The notes under the pieces: model-generated
The model's input: only the letters and a program-made list of their open reading frames with translations
Databases searched by the model: none
Told to the model about the DNA's origin: nothing
Shown: piece by piece, positions 8,253-16,594 of the stretch
Layout of the letters: each line of letters starts with the position of its first letter
Numbering within the stretch: position 1 is the first letter of the stretch
DNA from: an uncultured archaeon
Lineage (GTDB): Archaea > Thermoproteota > EX4484-205 > JAAOZP01
DNA: 41,802 bases
Direction of reading: 5' to 3'
Assembly: GCA_938045545.1 (NCBI GenBank)
Contig: CALIBN010000001.1
Coordinates: 1 to 41,802, forward strand
Program-made: the position numbers and the translations under genes

Positions 8253-9485
8253 CTAAACGAGTTCAACAATGTACTCTCTGCCACGCTTGATTTTCCTGAT
8301 CAGCCCTTTCCTCTGAAGCTCGTTTAAAACTATTGAGGTCTTAGACTTTGAAAACTTAGCAGCATCCTTAATCTGGGACTGCGTCAGCCTCCCGCCAGCC
8401 TCCCTTAGAAGCTTTATCACGAGATCCTCGTCTGAAAGCGTCTGCATATCCGGAGGCTTCAGCCTCCCCCCGCGGGAACGGCGAAACAGTATTATTGCTA
8501 AAAGCACCGCCGGCGGAACCAGCAAAGCCAGGAAAAACACCGGGGGCAGGCTCTCAGCCTGGGTCTCGCTCCCGCTCTCCTCGTAAACCGAGAGTTGTAT
8601 GGGTTGCGGCTCCTGGCTGAACCTGTATGGCGAGTCGGAAGGCAGGCGCAGCGAAACCCTCCATTCCCCAGCGATATTCATGTTAAAAAAGTCCGAAAAA
8701 ACCCCGTTTTCCCTGACGGTCACTTCCCTAACTGTTTCAGAGCCTTGGGGATTCAGATATATGATCCTGAGAGTGAGGCCGGGGGTCGGTGGGCTGATCC
8801 TGCCCTGAATGCTTAGCATAGAATTCTTCTTAACCCTGCTGCTTTCCGGAGAGAATTCCTCAACCCTTATAGTTCTGCTTTGAAATATTAGTCTAGGCTC
8901 CCCGTCTGAGAAATCCAGCTTGCCCACCCATGCTACTCTTAAAACATCTTCGTTCGACGGCTTTGGGCTCGCAAGCTTAAGGAAATACTCTTGGTCCAGC
9001 TCAGAGTAGTCTATCTCCAGCCTTTCATCAGCAAAAAGGTAAAACCCTCCTTCAAACACGTCTCCAACCTCAATCCTGTCTGAAGTCTTAAGGCTGAAGT
9101 TAACCCATTTGAACCTGTACTGGATAACCCCCAGCTGCTTCAATATTCCCGTCACATCGATCTTGAGGCTGAAGTTCTCTGCAGCCATAGGTCTCCCGGT
9201 TAAGGATGCTGCTCTGCTAACGATGCTGCTTATTGTTGATTCGAAGCCTGAGAGAAGAGTATTCCTATCAGCATTATCCTTAAAAAAAATGAAGCTGTCA
9301 AGATCCTCCTGGGAACCGAGTGCGGTTGAGAGTTCAACAACCCATGTGGCGGAAGAATCCTTGTGGAGAGTTATCCTGTAGGTTGTTTGAAACTCGAACT
9401 CACCCTCAACCAGTGGAACCAGTTTAAAAAAGCAGACTAGGATGAATGCCAGTAGTGCACCCGCAACGGCTTTTTTAAGCGTCAT
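8253..9485 (-). CDS. Membrane-anchored protein with C-terminal winged-helix domain
   Basis: About 410 residues. A signal or anchor segment (KAVAGALLAFILVCFFKLVP) is followed by about 290 residues of beta-rich extracytoplasmic sequence, a transmembrane helix (LPPVFFLALLVPPAVLLAII), an RRSRG stop-transfer and a cytoplasmic MarR/ArsR-like winged helix (LTQSQIKDAAKFSKSKTSIV, then LNELQRKGLIRKIKRG). This topology fits an archaeal membrane-bound one-component sensor/regulator. A TTG at 9527 would give 14 extra residues. I prefer ATG 9485 because a TATA-like CTTTTATAC lies about 27-35 nt upstream, making it leaderless. Confidence 0.75.
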   Translation of the reverse strand: MTLKKAVAGALLAFILVCFFKLVPLVEGEFEFQTTYRITLHKDSSATWVVELSTALGSQEDLDSFIFFKDNADRNTLLSGFESTISSIVSRAASLTGRPMAAENFSLKIDVTGILKQLGVIQYRFKWVNFSLKTSDRIEVGDVFEGGFYLFADERLEIDYSELDQEYFLKLASPKPSNEDVLRVAWVGKLDFSDGEPRLIFQSRTIRVEEFSPESSRVKKNSMLSIQGRISPPTPGLTLRIIYLNPQGSETVREVTVRENGVFSDFFNMNIAGEWRVSLRLPSDSPYRFSQEPQPIQLSVYEESGSETQAESLPPVFFLALLVPPAVLLAIILFRRSRGGRLKPPDMQTLSDEDLVIKLLREAGGRLTQSQIKDAAKFSKSKTSIVLNELQRKGLIRKIKRGREYIVELV

Positions 9486-9570
9486 ATTTGGAAAAATAGG
9501 CGTGAGAAGAAGTATAAAAGCTTGCAAACAGACTACTTTTTACAAACAGATTTTAAAGGTTGCTTTCCAA

Positions 9571-10203
9571 CTATTTATTCTTACCCTTTCCTTTAGCCTG
9601 CTTCTGCTCCTCGACCCTAGCCTTTATCTCAGCCTTCTTCTCCTCTTGAAGAGCCTTCATCGCATCCCTGAACCTATGATTAGCTTCCACGATCCTTCTA
9701 GCCAGATCCTTATTGTTCTCAGGAATATCCTCCTGCAACGCTTTCAAAGCCTCTTTCTCAACCCCCTCCAGCTGTCTCAACCGGGTTCTAATCTCAAGCC
9801 TCAGTCTGTTCATCTCCATTATGAATTCTCCCTGAGTTATTTCCCCGTTCCTCAGCCTCTCCTCCAGCCTAGTCATCTCCTCCTCCATCAATCTTACAGT
9901 CTCCATTACTTGTACCTGTTCAATATCCAGCTCGGAAAGCCGTTCCTCCCATGTTTGGCAGAGCCTCATTTTCCTTTCGAGCCTGATTTTCAGAAGTGCC
10001 TCCTTATGCTGTTGAACAAGCTCCTCTATCTGTGCTGACAGGCTTTTACCCAAGTAGGGGAGTAGGGTTTCATTCTCACCAGTATCCTCGTCGCCAGCAA
10101 CCCATGATACGAATAGTGCTGAAACCCAGGTTATGGCAAGCACTGCCAATGCTAATGTGAGCATTATTCTCCAACGTTTCACCTGCTTCTTGCTCCCGTT
10201 CAT
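9571..10203 (-). CDS. Single-pass membrane protein with long coiled coil
   Basis: About 210 residues: a basic N-terminus (KKQVKRWR), one membrane helix (MLTLALAVLAITWVSALFV), a short acidic linker, then about 140 residues of uninterrupted charged helix (LDIEQVQVMETVRLMEEEMT and so on) and a Lys-rich tail KQAKGKGKNK. I recognise no family. The frame can be extended to a TTG at 10224, but ATG 10203 has a GGTGG purine motif just upstream. It lies 85 nt upstream of the membrane winged-helix gene in the same direction, so the two may be linked functionally. Confidence 0.65.
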   Translation of the reverse strand: MNGSKKQVKRWRIMLTLALAVLAITWVSALFVSWVAGDEDTGENETLLPYLGKSLSAQIEELVQQHKEALLKIRLERKMRLCQTWEERLSELDIEQVQVMETVRLMEEEMTRLEERLRNGEITQGEFIMEMNRLRLEIRTRLRQLEGVEKEALKALQEDIPENNKDLARRIVEANHRFRDAMKALQEEKKAEIKARVEEQKQAKGKGKNK

Positions 10204-10418
10204 TTCCACCGGTATATCAGTCAATAGGGCCTCTATTAAGCGTTTTTCAGTTTCTTTATCTAAAAATCTTCGGAAAACGGTTCATTTCAGTTGAAAATAG
10301 TTCATAAAAGTTTCCAGCTCTGTTAGAGCTTGGAAAAATTCTTTATTTTAAAAAATTGCCCGATTCTCATTCCTGACTGCAAAAATATTAGGTCAGAGGC
10401 TTAAAAGGCTTATGATCT

Positions 10419-11399
10419 CTACGCTCCGCCATAAAGCTGCTTGTGGAGCTCCAGCAGTGATCTAACCCTCTTAACGACATTAGGATGGGTACTAAGGATT
10501 TCAACCAGACTCTCAGCGGCCGAGACCTCTCTAGAGGCGAACTCCTCGAGAGAGCGAACATCATACATTCCCCTAAAGGCCCTGGCCCCTGCCTGAGACT
10601 CAGGATCAGCTATGAGGAGAGCTCTGAAGGAGGAGTAGCTGCTCATCGACGCCTTAACATTCTTAGGTGCCCTAGCGTTCATGTCGGATATTTTAACTAG
10701 AGCGCTTGCAAGGCTCAGAGGCCCGCCGGACGAGACCGTGGAGCCATGGTAGTCAGCGTAGTACTCCCTGCTTCTGCTGAAGCCCAGTATGAGTAGGGTT
10801 AGAACATAGTATATCATCATGCCGAGCATCCCTATGAGTAGGAGAGCCCCGCCGTTTCCCCTGTCCCTCCGTGAGCCGGAATAGATGCCGGAATAGTAAA
10901 GCGACATTGCAACCCAGTAGACTAGGGCTGGGAGCACGGATAGGAACATCATTATCTGCACATCCCTGTGTTTTAGGTGGCCGAGCTCATGTCCCAGGAC
11001 AGCTTCAACTTCGGAAACGCTCAGACTGTTTAGAAGCCCTCTGGTGACAGCCACCCTGGGGCCGGTTAACGGGCTGCCGTAGGCGAAAGCGTTTGGCAAC
11101 GGGATTTCCGAAACCATTATTTTCGGAGCCTTCTTAAAACCGCTTTTCTCAGCGAGCATTCTTACGCTCTCCTCAAGCCATGGGAGCTCACCCTGATTCA
11201 ACGGTCTAACCCGGTAGGCGGCGTCAATAATATAGGGGCCGATTAACCACTGGAACAGGTTTAGCCCGATCACGATTGGGAGAAGCATAAGCAGGTCCAC
11301 GCCGATCATAAGAAGGATGAGGGCTACGAAGCCCGTGGTTATAGCGATAACTATCATCATCGTGGCAATCATGTTCAACCTGAGTTTCCAGAGTTGCAT
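10419..11399 (-). CDS. htpX: HtpX-like M48 family membrane metalloprotease
   Basis: A 326-residue integral-membrane zinc protease for membrane-protein quality control. Two N-terminal hydrophobic helices (MIATMMIVIAITTGFVALIL and LLMLLPIVIGLNLF) precede the gluzincin motif VEAVLGHELGHLKHRD (HExxH). Two further membrane helices follow (FLSVLPALVYWVAMSLYYSG; ALLLIGMLGMMIYYVLTLLI). The third zinc ligand is in SREYYADYHGS, the expected E-x3-D. Length and order match HtpX. A strong Shine-Dalgarno site precedes the ATG, unusual in this mostly leaderless neighbourhood. Confidence 0.9.
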   Translation of the reverse strand: MQLWKLRLNMIATMMIVIAITTGFVALILLMIGVDLLMLLPIVIGLNLFQWLIGPYIIDAAYRVRPLNQGELPWLEESVRMLAEKSGFKKAPKIMVSEIPLPNAFAYGSPLTGPRVAVTRGLLNSLSVSEVEAVLGHELGHLKHRDVQIMMFLSVLPALVYWVAMSLYYSGIYSGSRRDRGNGGALLLIGMLGMMIYYVLTLLILGFSRSREYYADYHGSTVSSGGPLSLASALVKISDMNARAPKNVKASMSSYSSFRALLIADPESQAGARAFRGMYDVRSLEEFASREVSAAESLVEILSTHPNVVKRVRSLLELHKQLYGGA

Positions 11400-11404
11400 T
11401 AAAC

Positions 11405-11413
11405 ATCACCTCC
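11405..11413 (-). promoter_or_regulatory. Strong Shine-Dalgarno site of htpX
   Basis: On the minus strand GGAGGTGAT lies 5 nt before the ATG at 11399, an almost perfect anti-16S complement. A TATA-like ACTTATATCC at about 11436-11445 would place the transcript start near 11413, giving a short leader that contains this site. Confidence 0.7.
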
Positions 11414-11513
11414 TCTTGCCTACTTTCCGGCGGGGGGATATAAGTTTTACGTGAAACCCTTTGCCACTTTAAGCCTCCGGCAAGCTTATTAACCTAAATT
11501 GCGTTGGTACTGC

Positions 11514-12875
11514 ATGCCTGTTTGCCCTATTGACACAGGTAGATACGGCTCCCCGGAGATAAGAAGGATCTTCGAGGAGGAGAACAGGTTGCAGACGATG
11601 CTCAACGTGGAAGCAGCCCTGGCTGAAGCGCTGGCTGAGGTCGGAGAGATACCGGTTGAGGCGGCTTCAACCATAAGGAGCAAGGCTTCTTCGAAAATCG
11701 TCACGGTGGAGAAGGTTAAGGAGAGGGAGAGGGTTACGAGGCACGACATAGCAGCCATGGTTGAGGTTCTTTCAGAGGAGTGCGGGGAACACGGCGAGTA
11801 TGCTCACTGGGGGGTTACGAGCAACGACATAACTGACACGGCTTTAGCGTTGCAGCTTAAAGACGCTTTAAACATAATCAGGAAGAGGCTTGGAATTCTT
11901 ATAGAAAAGCTCTGCGAAAAGTCTGAGGAGTACGCTGGGCTAGTTATGCCTGGCAGGACGCACGGTCAGCACGCTGTTCCCATAACGTTCGGGTTCAAGC
12001 TCGCTGTGCATGCTGCTGAGCTTGCCAGGAGTTACGAGAGGATGCTTCAGCTCTCTAAGAGGGTTCTGGTTGGGAAAATAAGCGGCGCGGTGGGCACTAT
12101 GGCGGCACTCGGACCCAAGGCTCTTATGATAGAGGAGAAGACTCTGCGTAAGCTAGGCTTAGAACCGGTTGAAATAGCGACGCAGGTTGTCTGCAGAGAC
12201 AGGCTTGCAGAGCTTGTCTGCTGGGCGGCGCTGCTGGGCTCAAGCCTAGACAGGCTTGCCGTCGAAATAAGGAACCTCCAGAGGACGGAGATAATGGAGG
12301 CTGCGGAGGGCTTCGGCGAGGAGCAGCGTGGAAGCAGCACGATGCCCCAGAAACAGAACCCTGTTGACAGCGAGAAAGTATCCGGCTTGGCTAAGGTCCT
12401 CAGGGGGCTCGTAGTGCCTGCTTTAGAAAACATCCCGCTCTGGCATGAGAGAGACCTCTCCAACTCCAGCGGCGAGAGATTCATCATTCCACTATCCATG
12501 ACGATACTCGACGAGATGCTCATAACCATGCAGAATGTTTTGACTAACCTGAGGGTCTACCCTGAACACATGGCTAGGAACCTAGCAATAACCCGAGGCA
12601 GGATAATGAGTGAAGCCGTCATGATGAAGCTTGCCAGGAGAGGCATGGGGAGAAAGAGGGCTTACGATCTCATGAGAACACTCTCGAGGAAGGCATTTAT
12701 TGAGAACAGGAGCCTGCTTGAAGTATTGAAGGAAAGCCCTGAGGTTGCGAAGTACATGAGTTTCGAGGAGTTGAAGGAGGTCATTGAGCCTAAGAATTAT
12801 CTCGGCAAGAATTTGGAATTGATAAACAGGGCGATTTCCTACGCGAGGTCAAGGCTTGAGAAAGACGCTATTTAG
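11514..12875 (+). CDS. purB: Adenylosuccinate lyase
   Basis: Cleaves adenylosuccinate to AMP and SAICAR to AICAR in purine synthesis. The 453-residue protein starts MPVCPIDTGRYGSPEIRRIF, typical of archaeal/Thermotoga-type PurB. The fumarase/ASL superfamily signature GSSTMPQKQNPVDSEK is intact. The catalytic-His region is present in MPGRTHGQHAVPITFG, and HWGVTSNDITDTA is also conserved. A TTG at 11499 would add five residues. I choose ATG 11514 because a CTTATTA box about 27 nt upstream predicts a leaderless transcript there. Divergent from htpX. Confidence 0.94.
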   Translation: MPVCPIDTGRYGSPEIRRIFEEENRLQTMLNVEAALAEALAEVGEIPVEAASTIRSKASSKIVTVEKVKERERVTRHDIAAMVEVLSEECGEHGEYAHWGVTSNDITDTALALQLKDALNIIRKRLGILIEKLCEKSEEYAGLVMPGRTHGQHAVPITFGFKLAVHAAELARSYERMLQLSKRVLVGKISGAVGTMAALGPKALMIEEKTLRKLGLEPVEIATQVVCRDRLAELVCWAALLGSSLDRLAVEIRNLQRTEIMEAAEGFGEEQRGSSTMPQKQNPVDSEKVSGLAKVLRGLVVPALENIPLWHERDLSNSSGERFIIPLSMTILDEMLITMQNVLTNLRVYPEHMARNLAITRGRIMSEAVMMKLARRGMGRKRAYDLMRTLSRKAFIENRSLLEVLKESPEVAKYMSFEELKEVIEPKNYLGKNLELINRAISYARSRLEKDAI

Positions 12876-12895
12876 CGGAAGGTGCTTAGAAGGAG

Positions 12896-13513
12896 TTGAG
12901 CATAAGCCACGATAATCTGGTAGAATCCATCAGAAGGGAGGCTGAAAAACACTATTCTGATGATCCCTCTCACGATTGGCTTCATGCTGAAAGAGTCTGC
13001 AAGATGTGTATGAGAATCTGCGAGAAAGAGGGTGGGGATCCGCAGGTTCTTGTCGCGGCAGCACTTCTCCACGATGTTGGGATAAGATACGAGTTGGAGC
13101 AGGGTATTGACCATTCTGAGAAGGGCGCTGAAATCGCTGGGGAAATTCTTTCTCGAATAGGCTTCCAAAGCGAGAAGATAGGCACGGTTCTTGAGGCGAT
13201 TAGAGAGCACAGGTTTAGAAAAGGAGTTAAGTCGGTCAGCATAGAATCCAGGATTCTCCAGGATGCTGACCGATTAGACGCGATGGGCGCTATAGGTGTA
13301 GCTAGGACTTTCTCCCACGGTGGCAGAAGGCGAATTCCGATGTATTCAAATAGCAGGACCACCGGCTCAACGGTCGATCATTTCTACGAAAAGCTTCTCA
13401 AGCTTAAAAATAGTCTAAATACTGAAACGGCGAGGAGAATCGCGGAGGAAAGGCACGCGTTTATGGAAGCTTTTCTATCAAGGTTCTTGAAGGAGATTGA
13501 GGGAGAAGCATAG
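12896..13513 (+). CDS. HD-domain phosphohydrolase (YedJ-like)
   Basis: A 205-residue metal-dependent HD hydrolase. Metal ligands are visible in order: HDWLHAERV (first His), ALLHDVGIRY (the HD pair), AIREHRF, and ILQDADRLDAMGAIGVARTF (the last Asp). This pattern is that of the COG1418/YedJ-type single-domain HD proteins, which probably act on nucleotides; the substrate is not known. The start is TTG 12896 with AAGGAG immediately upstream, 20 nt after purB, so it is likely co-transcribed with purB. Confidence 0.85.
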   Translation: MSISHDNLVESIRREAEKHYSDDPSHDWLHAERVCKMCMRICEKEGGDPQVLVAAALLHDVGIRYELEQGIDHSEKGAEIAGEILSRIGFQSEKIGTVLEAIREHRFRKGVKSVSIESRILQDADRLDAMGAIGVARTFSHGGRRRIPMYSNSRTTGSTVDHFYEKLLKLKNSLNTETARRIAEERHAFMEAFLSRFLKEIEGEA

Positions 13514-13631
13514 GTCCCCCTTGTCCAGATGCTTAGATAGCCTCGCCCAATTTTCGTCGGTTTACCTTGTATACAGCAACGTCGCGCGCGCTGTCGACTA
13601 TTTGAACGCCTCTGGAAAATCCTAGCGCACG

Positions 13632-13718
13632 CTAGATCCGAGGGGATTTTGAAAGAATAGCTGAGAGCAGGGCCACGGTTAGAATGAGGGCTACGCATCC
13701 AATCATTAGCTGGAACAT
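13632..13718 (-). CDS. Candidate 28-residue membrane peptide
   Basis: Within the 418-nt gap between the HD hydrolase and GPN GTPase genes, the minus strand encodes MFQLMIGCVALILTVALLSA followed by ILSKSPRI and TAG. It is one clean hydrophobic helix with a basic end. A TATTTAAT box at about 13731-13739 lies close upstream. Its spacing fits the internal ATG at 13706 (24 residues) better than the ATG at 13718. The rest of the gap shows no gene. Small and unproven. Confidence 0.35.
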   Translation of the reverse strand: MFQLMIGCVALILTVALLSAILSKSPRI

Positions 13719-13931
13719 CTGAAGCTAAGGATTAAATAAGCGTTCCTTCCCACCCACTCGCTAAGCAATGAATTAGAGTTTTAAACACCTTTCCGTAGGG
13801 ATTTTATCTAATTCTCCTACTTAGAGATGGACGAGCGCTTGGCGGATCCTCGGCGACGGTACCGCGCGCACTATTTTATGGCTGGTAGAGAATGTTTTTC
13901 AAGCGTCCTGCACTTAACGTATTAGAGACCT

Positions 13932-14687
13932 TTGCCGATACAGGTAGTCTTCATAGGGCCAGCGGGGTCGGGCAAGACGACGCTTGTCAAAGCGTATGGA
14001 GACTGGCTTTCCAAGAGTGGAAGGAAGGCTTCCTTCATAAATCTCGATCCCGGTGTTGAGGAAACCCTGTATTCACCATCATTCGACATAAGGGCTTTCT
14101 TCACGGTTGAGGAGATAATGAGGAGGGAGTCGCTCGGACCCAACGGGGCTATGATAAGGGCAATGGATATTCTGGCTGAGAGAAGCTTGGAGCTCGCGTC
14201 CCAGATAAGTATGCTGGAGGAGGACTACAGGCTTATAGACACTCCCGGCCAAAGCGAGCTTTTCGTTTTCAGAGGCGCCGGGCCGGAGATAATGAGGGGA
14301 CTCTCCGCAGTAGCTAGGACGATAGCGGTCTTCCTGATAGACGGCCAGCTTATATGTTCTCCAAGCGACCTTATAGCAGTTTTCTCACTTGCAGCGGCTT
14401 GCAGGCTTAGGCTTAACGTGCCCTTTGTCCACGTGGTAACGAAGACAGATGTTTTAAGCAGGAGCGACCTTGAAAAACTGATGCAGGAGCCGGAGTACTT
14501 GGAGGAGAGGATTGTTGAAGAAGAGGCCGGGCTCCTACAAGAATACGTTCTGGAGCACTCTAAGATAGTTCAACCTTTTCTCAGAAGGCAGAGGACGGTT
14601 ATGGTTTCAGCCATATCCGGAGCCGGGCTGGACCTGATGGATTCTCTTATACATGACGCTACGTGCGAGTGTGGAGATCTTCGCTAA
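13932..14687 (+). CDS. GPN-loop GTPase
   Basis: A 251-residue P-loop GTPase of the archaeal/eukaryotic GPN family, which in eukaryotes assists RNA polymerase assembly; the archaeal role is less clear. Motifs in order: Walker A GPAGSGKTTLVKAYG (residues about 8-22), the family-defining GPN insert in ESLGPNGAMIRAMD, Walker B/G3 DTPGQSELFVFR, G4 VVTKTDVL and G5 SAISGAG. Length matches the family. It starts with TTG at 13932. Its 3' end overlaps the convergent gene at 14659 by 29 nt. Confidence 0.93.
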   Translation: MPIQVVFIGPAGSGKTTLVKAYGDWLSKSGRKASFINLDPGVEETLYSPSFDIRAFFTVEEIMRRESLGPNGAMIRAMDILAERSLELASQISMLEEDYRLIDTPGQSELFVFRGAGPEIMRGLSAVARTIAVFLIDGQLICSPSDLIAVFSLAAACRLRLNVPFVHVVTKTDVLSRSDLEKLMQEPEYLEERIVEEEAGLLQEYVLEHSKIVQPFLRRQRTVMVSAISGAGLDLMDSLIHDATCECGDLR

Positions 14688-15063
14688 GCCTCTTCTGATA
14701 TATTTTAGCCAGCTCCTCGAAATACTCTCCAGAAGCGATGGTGTCTTCAATAAGCTTCATCACCAAGTATACCTCGGTGAAGAAAACAGTATCATCCGTC
14801 AAGAGAGCCCTATTCTTCAACTCTCTCACCCTGTGTACAACGCTTAAACCGGCATCCATCAGCGTGAATATGAGAACCGTGTGCTTCAACTCTTTAAGCT
14901 GGTCCCTGAAGCACTCCGCCAGGAAAATAAGCCTGTTGCCAAGACTATTCATATCGTCGAGATTCATGTTCAAACCATCGTCGATACACTTCTTCATAGA
15001 AACGTTTATTGGAGACAAGGATCCCTGGATCTCGGAAAGAACCCTTCTCAAGCCTTCCGTCAA
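14659..15063 (-). CDS. Hypothetical all-helical protein
   Basis: A 134-residue predicted soluble, mostly helical protein starting with TTG at 15063. It has Leu/Ile-rich amphipathic helices (LGNRLIFLAECFRDQLKELK; FTEVYLVMKLIEDTIASGEY) reminiscent of PhoU-like helical bundles, but I assign no family. It is antisense-convergent to the GPN GTPase and overlaps its last 29 nt. It is divergent from tldD with an 88-nt gap. The opposite strand is also open here, so coding is not certain, though the residue composition favours this strand. Confidence 0.5.
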   Translation of the reverse strand: MTEGLRRVLSEIQGSLSPINVSMKKCIDDGLNMNLDDMNSLGNRLIFLAECFRDQLKELKHTVLIFTLMDAGLSVVHRVRELKNRALLTDDTVFFTEVYLVMKLIEDTIASGEYFEELAKIYQKRLSEDLHTRT

Positions 15064-15151
15064 ACCTTGCAGTAATATTTGGCTTTAAGCCCTAGATTAA
15101 TTTTTCCCCGGAGGTTAAGAGAGGTTTATAAGTCTCTTTAACAGTTTAGGG

Positions 15152-16594
15152 ATGGAGAAAATGAACGATATTGTTGAACTCTTGAAAAAGGTTCTTGACT
15201 ATGCTATTGCAACAGGCGCCTCCTATGCTGAAGCCAGGTTCCATAGCGATTCCCATAGCGGAGTATCCCTGAGGAATGGAGGGGTGGAAGGCGTTATGGC
15301 GGGCTACGAGGTGGGAATGGGGATCAGGGTTCTGGTTAACGGCGGACTGGGCTTCGCCTCCACCAACACGCTCAAACCGGAAACCGTCACCAGGGTTGTG
15401 AATAAAGCGGTTAAAATGGCGCGAGCATCCTCACACCTTAAGACAAGCAGGATATGTTTCTCTGAAGAGGAAGCTTACTCGGTTGACTGGAGGGTCTCTG
15501 AGAAAAAGAAGCTTGAAGACTGGTCTTTAAGCAGCAAGATCGACTTCCTGAAAAACCTGGATAAGACGGTGATAAGCCAGGGAGTTAATGTCTCCTCGAG
15601 GTACATAGGGTATTCTGAGATGAGGACTGAAAGAGTTTACGCGAACACTGAGGGTGCATTGGTCTCAGCGGCGGTTCCCCGGCCCTCTTTTTTCGCACTG
15701 ATAACCGTGACCGACCCCTCTAAGGGGATTATTCAGAGAACCTTGCAATTCGGAGGATCAGGCGGCTTGGAGGTTGTGGAGTCTTGGAGGCTTGAAGAGA
15801 AGCTGGGTGCTGAGGTCAAGACTCTTCATAAGATGCTTACGGAATCCGTTAAGGCTCCGGAGGGAGTTATGGATGTTGTGGTCGGTAGCGAGGTTGCGGG
15901 AATAATTTCCCACGAGGCTTCGGGACACCCTGGCGAGGCGGATAGGATACTTGGAAGAGAGGGTGCTCAGGCTGGCGAATCATACTTGAAAGCAGGCGAC
16001 TTGAACAGGACAATAGGAAGCGAGGCGGTTAACGTGGTTGACGACCCGACTATACCAGGGTCATACGGGTTCTATCTTTTCGACGACGAGGGCGTTAAAG
16101 CTAGGAGGAAATACTTGATCGAGGAGGGTAAAATATGCGAGTTCCTTCTAAACAGGGAGACAGCCGCGAAACTTGGAGTTAAGAGTAATGGTTCCGCAAG
16201 GGCTTCAAGATACAGCGTGGAGCCGATTGTTAGAATGTCCAACACCTTCATACTACCAGGCGACCATAGTTTTGAAGAGCTTTTAAGCGGTGTCGCTAAA
16301 GGTGTTTACGTGAAGAGCTTCATGGAGTGGAATATTGACGACAAGAGGTGGAACCAGAGGTATGTGGGGCTGGAAACATACATGATTGAAGACGGCAGGA
16401 TAACTACGCCTGTGAGAAACCCTGTGATAGAGATAACTACTGAGAAGCTTTTCTCAAGCGTGGACGCTGTTGGGAAGGATTTAGATTTCGTCGCGGCGAC
16501 CTGCGGCAAGGGAGACCCTATGCAGGGCATGCCAGTATACATGGGTGGGCCGAGCCTTAGGATGAGAAACATAATGATAAGGGGGATTGGTTGA
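15152..16594 (+). CDS. tldD: TldD-family metalloprotease subunit
   Basis: The 480-residue active subunit of the TldD/TldE heterodimeric zinc protease, known in bacteria for microcin/CcdA processing and in archaea as a peptide hydrolase. The metal-binding HExxxH motif is intact in AGIISHEASGHPGEADRIL. The family core VDDPTIPGSYGFYLFDDEG is also present, as is the C-terminal FVAATCGKGDPMQGMPVYMG. ATG 15152 has a GTTTATAAG box about 25 nt upstream, consistent with a leaderless message. The tldE gene overlaps its stop codon. Confidence 0.94.
   Translation: MEKMNDIVELLKKVLDYAIATGASYAEARFHSDSHSGVSLRNGGVEGVMAGYEVGMGIRVLVNGGLGFASTNTLKPETVTRVVNKAVKMARASSHLKTSRICFSEEEAYSVDWRVSEKKKLEDWSLSSKIDFLKNLDKTVISQGVNVSSRYIGYSEMRTERVYANTEGALVSAAVPRPSFFALITVTDPSKGIIQRTLQFGGSGGLEVVESWRLEEKLGAEVKTLHKMLTESVKAPEGVMDVVVGSEVAGIISHEASGHPGEADRILGREGAQAGESYLKAGDLNRTIGSEAVNVVDDPTIPGSYGFYLFDDEGVKARRKYLIEEGKICEFLLNRETAAKLGVKSNGSARASRYSVEPIVRMSNTFILPGDHSFEELLSGVAKGVYVKSFMEWNIDDKRWNQRYVGLETYMIEDGRITTPVRNPVIEITTEKLFSSVDAVGKDLDFVAATCGKGDPMQGMPVYMGGPSLRMRNIMIRGIG

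Noticed and set aside
13880..13906. A 16-nt exact match (AGAGAATGTTTTTCAA) shared with 31332-31347
   Set aside because: With only a few flanking matches, one such repeat is not surprising by chance in 41 kb, and the two sites have no common context.
14738..15088. A 116-codon plus-strand frame opposite the helical hypothetical protein
   Set aside because: Composition is Ser/Phe-rich and shadow-like. The minus-strand product has a regular amphipathic-helix pattern.
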